Source: Bryobacterales bacterium
Lineage (GTDB): Bacteria; Acidobacteriota; Terriglobia; Bryobacterales; Bryobacteraceae
Direction: 5' to 3'
DNA: 64,000 nt
Assembly (NCBI GenBank): GCA_016789905.1
Contig: JAEUQC010000074.1
Coordinates: 19,479-83,478, forward strand
Part shown: positions 59,026-64,000 of the stretch, piece by piece
Layout of the letters: the number at the start of each line of letters is the position of its first letter
Position numbering within the stretch: the stretch's first letter is position 1
Position numbers and translations under genes: made by a program
The notes under the pieces: model-generated
Database searches by the model: none
What the model was told of the DNA's origin: nothing
Seen by the model: only the letters and a program-made list of their open reading frames with translations

Positions 59026-61321
59026 CGCCGGACTGGCTGGCGACGCCGGCGACGCTGATGACGACCGGCAAGGCACCGGACGCGGCATTGGCCGGGACGG
59101 TGGCGTTGACCTGATAGAGGCCCTGGACACTGCCGGGAGCGTTGCCGGCGTAGGCGACGGTGGCCGACTGGCCGCCGATGGTGACGGTGGTGTTGGACAC
59201 GGCCATACTGGCTCCGCCGCCGGTGAGATAGATGGCGACGATGGACCCTTTGGGAGCGGGGCTGGCGGCGCCGTTGACGGTGCCGGATTGATTGATAATC
59301 GCGCCGGGGCCGGAGCCGGAGGCGTTGGTGGTGAAGATGCCGGGGGCGCTGGGCGCGACGGTTTTGTTGAGCGCGGCGGAGGACTGGGCGCCGACGGTGA
59401 CTTGAATGGAGGTCTGGGTTTTGCCGGCGAGCGAGAGGGGCACGATGGCGCCTAGCTGGTTGGCGGTGGTGTACAGAAGTTGGGCGGCGACGCCATCGAA
59501 GGTGACCTTGACACCGGGGGTGGCGAGGTTGGTTCCGAAGATGGTGACGAGTTGGCCGGGGGCGATGGTGGCGGCGTTGTAGCTGGCGGCGTTAACAACG
59601 GCCGAGAGCGTGGGCGCCGGAACAGTGCCGATGACGAGCGAGACGGGAATGGTGACCGGGGCGGCGCCGCCGAGAAAGGCGGTGATGGTGGCTTCATAGG
59701 CGCCGGCGGCGAGGGTTTTGGCGTCGAGCGAGACGGAGAAGCCGCCGGGGAGAGCGCCGCTGGTGACGTTGAGCTTGAGCCAGTTGCCGCCGTTTTCCGT
59801 TGTCGCGTAGACGGAATAGGTGGGGGGCGTGTTGACGCCGGTGTATTTGAGCTCGACGGTCTGGGCGGGGGCGTCGGCGCCGTTGAACGTAAGGCGGGTG
59901 ACGTTGGCCGTGAGGGCGGCGGAAGGAAGGGTGGTCTGGGCGGAGAACTGGGACTTGAGCCAGGTAAGGCGGTCCTGTATGAAGGGCTGGAGGGCGGGGG
60001 CGTTGCCTTGGCCGCCTTGGCCAGGTTGGCCGGGTTGGCCAGGTTGGACGGTGGCGGTGGTGGTCATGGCACCATCGAACTGGGCCATGGTATTGAGCCG
60101 GTTCGGGTCACCTTCGAGAAAGGGGCGGATTATGGCGCGAAGGGTGTTGGCTCGGGCGACGAGGTTCTCAGCGTTATAGATGCGATCGACGATGGTCTTA
60201 TAGATCTGGCGGTAGCGTTCCTTGTATTCGGGAATGTCCCAGAGCTTGGTGGCAAGCGGGCGACCAGTGGTGTTGACGGCGGTGCCGCCGCCGGCACCAG
60301 GGGGAACGCCGCCACCGGGAGGGAGGCCGCCGCCTGGGGGAAAGCCACCACCGCCGCCGAAGCCGCCGCCGGCCTGCACATATTCGAGAGCCGTTTGTGT
60401 GGCCGGCGTACCCGCGGCGCCGCCGCCACCGCCGCCAAACGCGCCGAAGGCGAGGCTGGGATCCCATACGATCCAGACCCACTTGTTGTCGGACGGGCGC
60501 CGGTAAACATTGAAGTTCTGGCCCATGCCGATGTAGCTATCGAGGTTGACGGTGGCGTTATCGAGAGCGATGGCGGTGAGGAAGCTATCGATGTCCATGA
60601 TAGGTTCCAGCTTGGCCCTGAGTTCGGCGGCCGGGGTTTCGCCGATGACGCGGCAGAGTTCGATGAGGTCGGACCAGTCGTCGGCTTCCTCGTTGGTCTG
60701 CTTTTCCCAGACTTCCTTGTAGATTGCTTTGTCAGTACCGAGGTAGTTGAAGACAGCGCCAATGTTTCCTTTGTATAAATTGCCCGTATCTTCTTTGCTG
60801 CCGAAGTAGTTTTTCAGAAAGTCGGAGTTGACGACTTCGCCGAGGAGATAGACGCCCCAATACTGGTCGTTGATATAGAGCGTGGCGTAGTTGGTGCGCG
60901 GAGTTTTGAGGCCGAGGGCGCGGGACATTTCGTAGTAGAGCGGCTCGCGGACGAAGCTTGCGTCCATGAAGCCGTTGCTTAGGTTGTAAGCGCCGATACC
61001 TTCGATCTTCTGGCCCTTAACGAACTCATTGAGCTTGATGCGGAACGGTTTTTTGTTGGTGCTGACGCGATAGGAGCTGTTGCCTTTGAAGCGGACGCCG
61101 ACGGAGTCGAATTTATACTGTCCCCACTCGAGGGAAGCTTCGAGATAGATGGCATCCTGCTCGGTGCCGAGGTAGTTCTTGGTGAGTTGGTCCCAGTAGT
61201 CGGCCTGCTTGAAACGGAGGCGGATTTCGTGGACCTTATCACCGGTCCAAGCGGGGTGAGGGGGCGGGTTTTGGGCGAAGAGAGCGGCAAACGAGGCCAG
61301 GAAGAGTATGGTGCGTTTCAT
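59006..61321 (-). CDS. CotH-kinase-family protein with TIGR03437 C-terminal domain
   Basis: ATG 61321 gives a signal peptide (MKRTILFLASFAALFAQ); the longer open frame upstream is not used. Of 771 residues, about 25-420 resemble CotH (VRFKGNSSYR, KPFRIKLNEF, ATLYINDQYWGVYLLGE, then the metal-site WVWIVWDPSLAFG). A Gly/Pro-rich insert with GGG and PPGGG runs and a QPGQPGQ block interrupt the second half. The C-terminus is TIGR03437 (LVTIFGTNLATPGVKVTF). CotH homologues can be atypical protein kinases, but the usual residues need alignment. The role is unknown. Confidence 0.9.
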   Translation of the reverse strand: MKRTILFLASFAALFAQNPPPHPAWTGDKVHEIRLRFKQADYWDQLTKNYLGTEQDAIYLEASLEWGQYKFDSVGVRFKGNSSYRVSTNKKPFRIKLNEFVKGQKIEGIGAYNLSNGFMDASFVREPLYYEMSRALGLKTPRTNYATLYINDQYWGVYLLGEVVNSDFLKNYFGSKEDTGNLYKGNIGAVFNYLGTDKAIYKEVWEKQTNEEADDWSDLIELCRVIGETPAAELRAKLEPIMDIDSFLTAIALDNATVNLDSYIGMGQNFNVYRRPSDNKWVWIVWDPSLAFGAFGGGGGGAAGTPATQTALEYVQAGGGFGGGGGFPPGGGLPPGGGVPPGAGGGTAVNTTGRPLATKLWDIPEYKERYRQIYKTIVDRIYNAENLVARANTLRAIIRPFLEGDPNRLNTMAQFDGAMTTTATVQPGQPGQPGQGGQGNAPALQPFIQDRLTWLKSQFSAQTTLPSAALTANVTRLTFNGADAPAQTVELKYTGVNTPPTYSVYATTENGGNWLKLNVTSGALPGGFSVSLDAKTLAAGAYEATITAFLGGAAPVTIPVSLVIGTVPAPTLSAVVNAASYNAATIAPGQLVTIFGTNLATPGVKVTFDGVAAQLLYTTANQLGAIVPLSLAGKTQTSIQVTVGAQSSAALNKTVAPSAPGIFTTNASGSGPGAIINQSGTVNGAASPAPKGSIVAIYLTGGGASMAVSNTTVTIGGQSATVAYAGNAPGSVQGLYQVNATVPANAASGALPVVISVAGVASQSGVTVHVQ

Positions 61322-61404
61322 CGACTTGTAACAATTTACGCATGGTATTGGCGGCTCGTTGCGCGGGCGGGGGGATCTTTGCACTTCTTTACGAAAGGTG
61401 GGAA

Positions 61405-61893
61405 TTACGAGGGACGAGCGAAGGCAGCCGCTTCCCTCACATAGGAGCGGACCTCGGTGATTTTGTACTGCAAATAGATCGGGCCAAACAAAAAAACCAG
61501 AACGCCATTGCAAGTGATCCAGGGACCGGCCACGGAACTGCTGTAATCGATGATCAGATCTCTTACGCGAAAATTCGCCCAGATCATGGGCACGGCGCCG
61601 GCAAGGTGGATCAGAGAGCTCATGCTTGCTTCGAATGAGCCAGGCGTGGCATCGGCCGAATAGACAATCTCGAAAACCAGGAGGGCAACCGCGGCAATAT
61701 AGAGCAGAAGGGTGAAAGGGGAACGCTGCGCTTTATTCGCCCAGATGCCGAGGGCGATGCACCAAATATAGAAGAACATGCCCAACGTGGCGACGCTGAG
61801 CCCGAGTACGACCAGCCAATGCAACTCTGGCGGAGGCGGCATGCGGCTGGGCACGGGAGGGGGAGTTCTCGGAGAGCTTTGGTCGATATTCAC
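61405..61893 (-). CDS. Four-helix membrane protein with Pro-rich N-terminus, unknown
   Basis: The 162-residue protein has a cytoplasmic Pro-rich start (residues 8-22), then four hydrophobic helices (about 26-48, 58-78, 92-106 and 122-140). A polar stretch RVRDLIIDYSS lies before the last helix. No motif of a named family is seen. It is 83 nt upstream of the CotH gene on the same strand. Confidence 0.65.
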   Translation of the reverse strand: MNIDQSSPRTPPPVPSRMPPPPELHWLVVLGLSVATLGMFFYIWCIALGIWANKAQRSPFTLLLYIAAVALLVFEIVYSADATPGSFEASMSSLIHLAGAVPMIWANFRVRDLIIDYSSSVAGPWITCNGVLVFLFGPIYLQYKITEVRSYVREAAAFARPS

Positions 61894-61932
61894 TGACGGT
61901 AGTGTAACAAGCCGTCAGGGCGATAAATCCAG

Positions 61933-63396
<1,464 letters not shown>

Positions 63397-63521
63397 ATTG
63401 GAAAGAAAGAACAACGCCCTGGGGGCGGCGTGGGTAATCCTCATTCTACGACAGGCGGGGGGCCGGGGCCGTCTGGTAAAATGACGTGGAAACGTTTTAT
63501 TGACAGGAGTCTCGGTTTTTC

Positions 63522-64000
63522 ATGATTAACGCCAACTCATTGCGCGCGGGCATGGTGATCAAGTTCAACAATGAACTGCACAGCATTTTTGCGTTCACCC
63601 ATCGCACGCCCGGAAACTTGCGCGCATTTGTTCAGGTGAAGATGCGGAATCTGCGCACGAGCGCGATGTTTGAACATCGGTTCGCATCGGAAGACAAAGT
63701 AGACCGGGTGACTCTGGACGAGCAGGAAGTGGAGTTCCTCTATAAGGAAATGGAGACGTACCACTTCATGAACACCGAGACGTACGAGCAGTACGAGTTC
63801 GGGGAGGACGTGTTGGGCGAAGCGGCGCAGTACCTGGTGCCGAACCTGAAGCTGAAGATCGAGTTTTATGAAGAGAAGCCGGTGGGTGTGGAGTTGCCCG
63901 CGGCGGTGACCATGAAAGTCGTGCAGACGGAACCGGGGCTAAAAGGCGCGACGGTGTCGAATGTCGGCAAACCGGCGACAATGGATTCCGGACTGGTAGT
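63522..64000 (+). CDS. efp: Translation elongation factor P, 3' end cut off by the window
   Basis: ATG 63522 follows AGGAG at 63505-63509. The 159 codons seen cover the KOW-like domain I and both OB-type parts (ANSLRAGMVIKFNNEL, YHFMNTETYEQYEF, VELPAAVTMKVVQTEPG). EF-P rescues ribosomes stalled on polyproline. The tip of the loop reads TPGNLRAF, so Asn32 occupies the position of the modified Lys (beta-lysylated in E. coli) or Arg (rhamnosylated in Pseudomonas). Confidence 0.95.
   Translation, partial: MINANSLRAGMVIKFNNELHSIFAFTHRTPGNLRAFVQVKMRNLRTSAMFEHRFASEDKVDRVTLDEQEVEFLYKEMETYHFMNTETYEQYEFGEDVLGEAAQYLVPNLKLKIEFYEEKPVGVELPAAVTMKVVQTEPGLKGATVSNVGKPATMDSGLV

Noticed and set aside
59980..60380. 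Repeats in the CotH gene as a CRISPR array
   Set aside because: Units are short codon-level repeats inside a coding frame, without spacers of constant length.
59480..60778. 432-codon Gly/Asp-rich plus-strand frame
   Set aside because: Antisense shadow of the CotH-type gene.

Overview
The window looks like chromosomal DNA of an acidobacterium of the Solibacter/Bryobacter type (order Bryobacterales). The grounds are high GC and gene families enriched in that group: an orphan ABC permease of the ADOP type, three very large Oar-like TonB-dependent receptors with an N-terminal carboxypeptidase-regulatory domain, secreted beta-propeller proteins ending in a TIGR03437-like domain, Planctomycete-type DUF1549/DUF1553 and DUF1501 proteins, CRTAC1/ASPIC proteins, and an ECF sigma factor next to a Ser/Thr kinase with TPRs. 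I see no rRNA, tRNA, CRISPR array, integrase or intact insertion sequence.

Layout. 1-12.3 kb: a truncated sulfatase, a LytS/LytTR two-component pair, an acyltransferase-3 membrane protein, a nucleoside hydrolase, an ADOP permease, small exported or membrane proteins, and a run of an unknown protein, a Tat-exported DUF362 protein and another unknown. 12.4-29.3 kb: a seven-haem cytochrome fused to TPRs, an Oar-like receptor, an AhpD-like gene interrupted by one in-frame UGA, a NarL-type kinase/regulator pair overlapping a CRTAC1 gene, a second Oar-like receptor, soluble transhydrogenase SthA and a subtilase with two P-domains. 29.2-38.1 kb: an AT-richer gap, a DUF1501 + PSD1/cytochrome pair, a GAF-EAL protein and a third Oar-like receptor with a clear terminator. 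38.2-53.2 kb: mixed metabolic and envelope genes (DUF4870 protein, GDPD, Gfo/Idh/MocA, FecR, beta-propeller, exported methyltransferase, serine hydrolase, a broken AraC-GyrI regulator, an enolase-superfamily/TauE pair, an esterase). 53.3-64 kb: a PEP-CTERM protein, an NHL/TIGR03437 protein, the sigma factor-kinase pair, a CotH-type protein, guaB and the start of efp.

The most notable item is the AhpD/CMD-family gene at 17916-18512. One UGA lies exactly at the second Cys of the redox motif (C-P-F-UGA-L-K-S-H). The same frame stays open on both sides. A 6-bp GC stem capped by GGUC begins 11 nt after the UGA, giving nearly the geometry of the E. coli fdhF SECIS. It is very probably a selenoprotein that automatic gene calling would split or call a pseudogene.

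Other points of interest: an EF-P whose tip residue is Asn instead of Lys or Arg, in a window that also encodes a FecR protein ending in 14 consecutive prolines; a 64-residue Cys-rich protein with B-box-like spacing, coupled to its upstream gene by a GTGA overlap; a strong plus-strand terminator in a 600-bp gap with no plus-strand gene; two perfect 10-bp inverted repeats in intergenic regions; several convergent gene pairs with overlapping stops; and a strand-composition (GC skew) reversal over about 12-38 kb that does not follow gene orientation.
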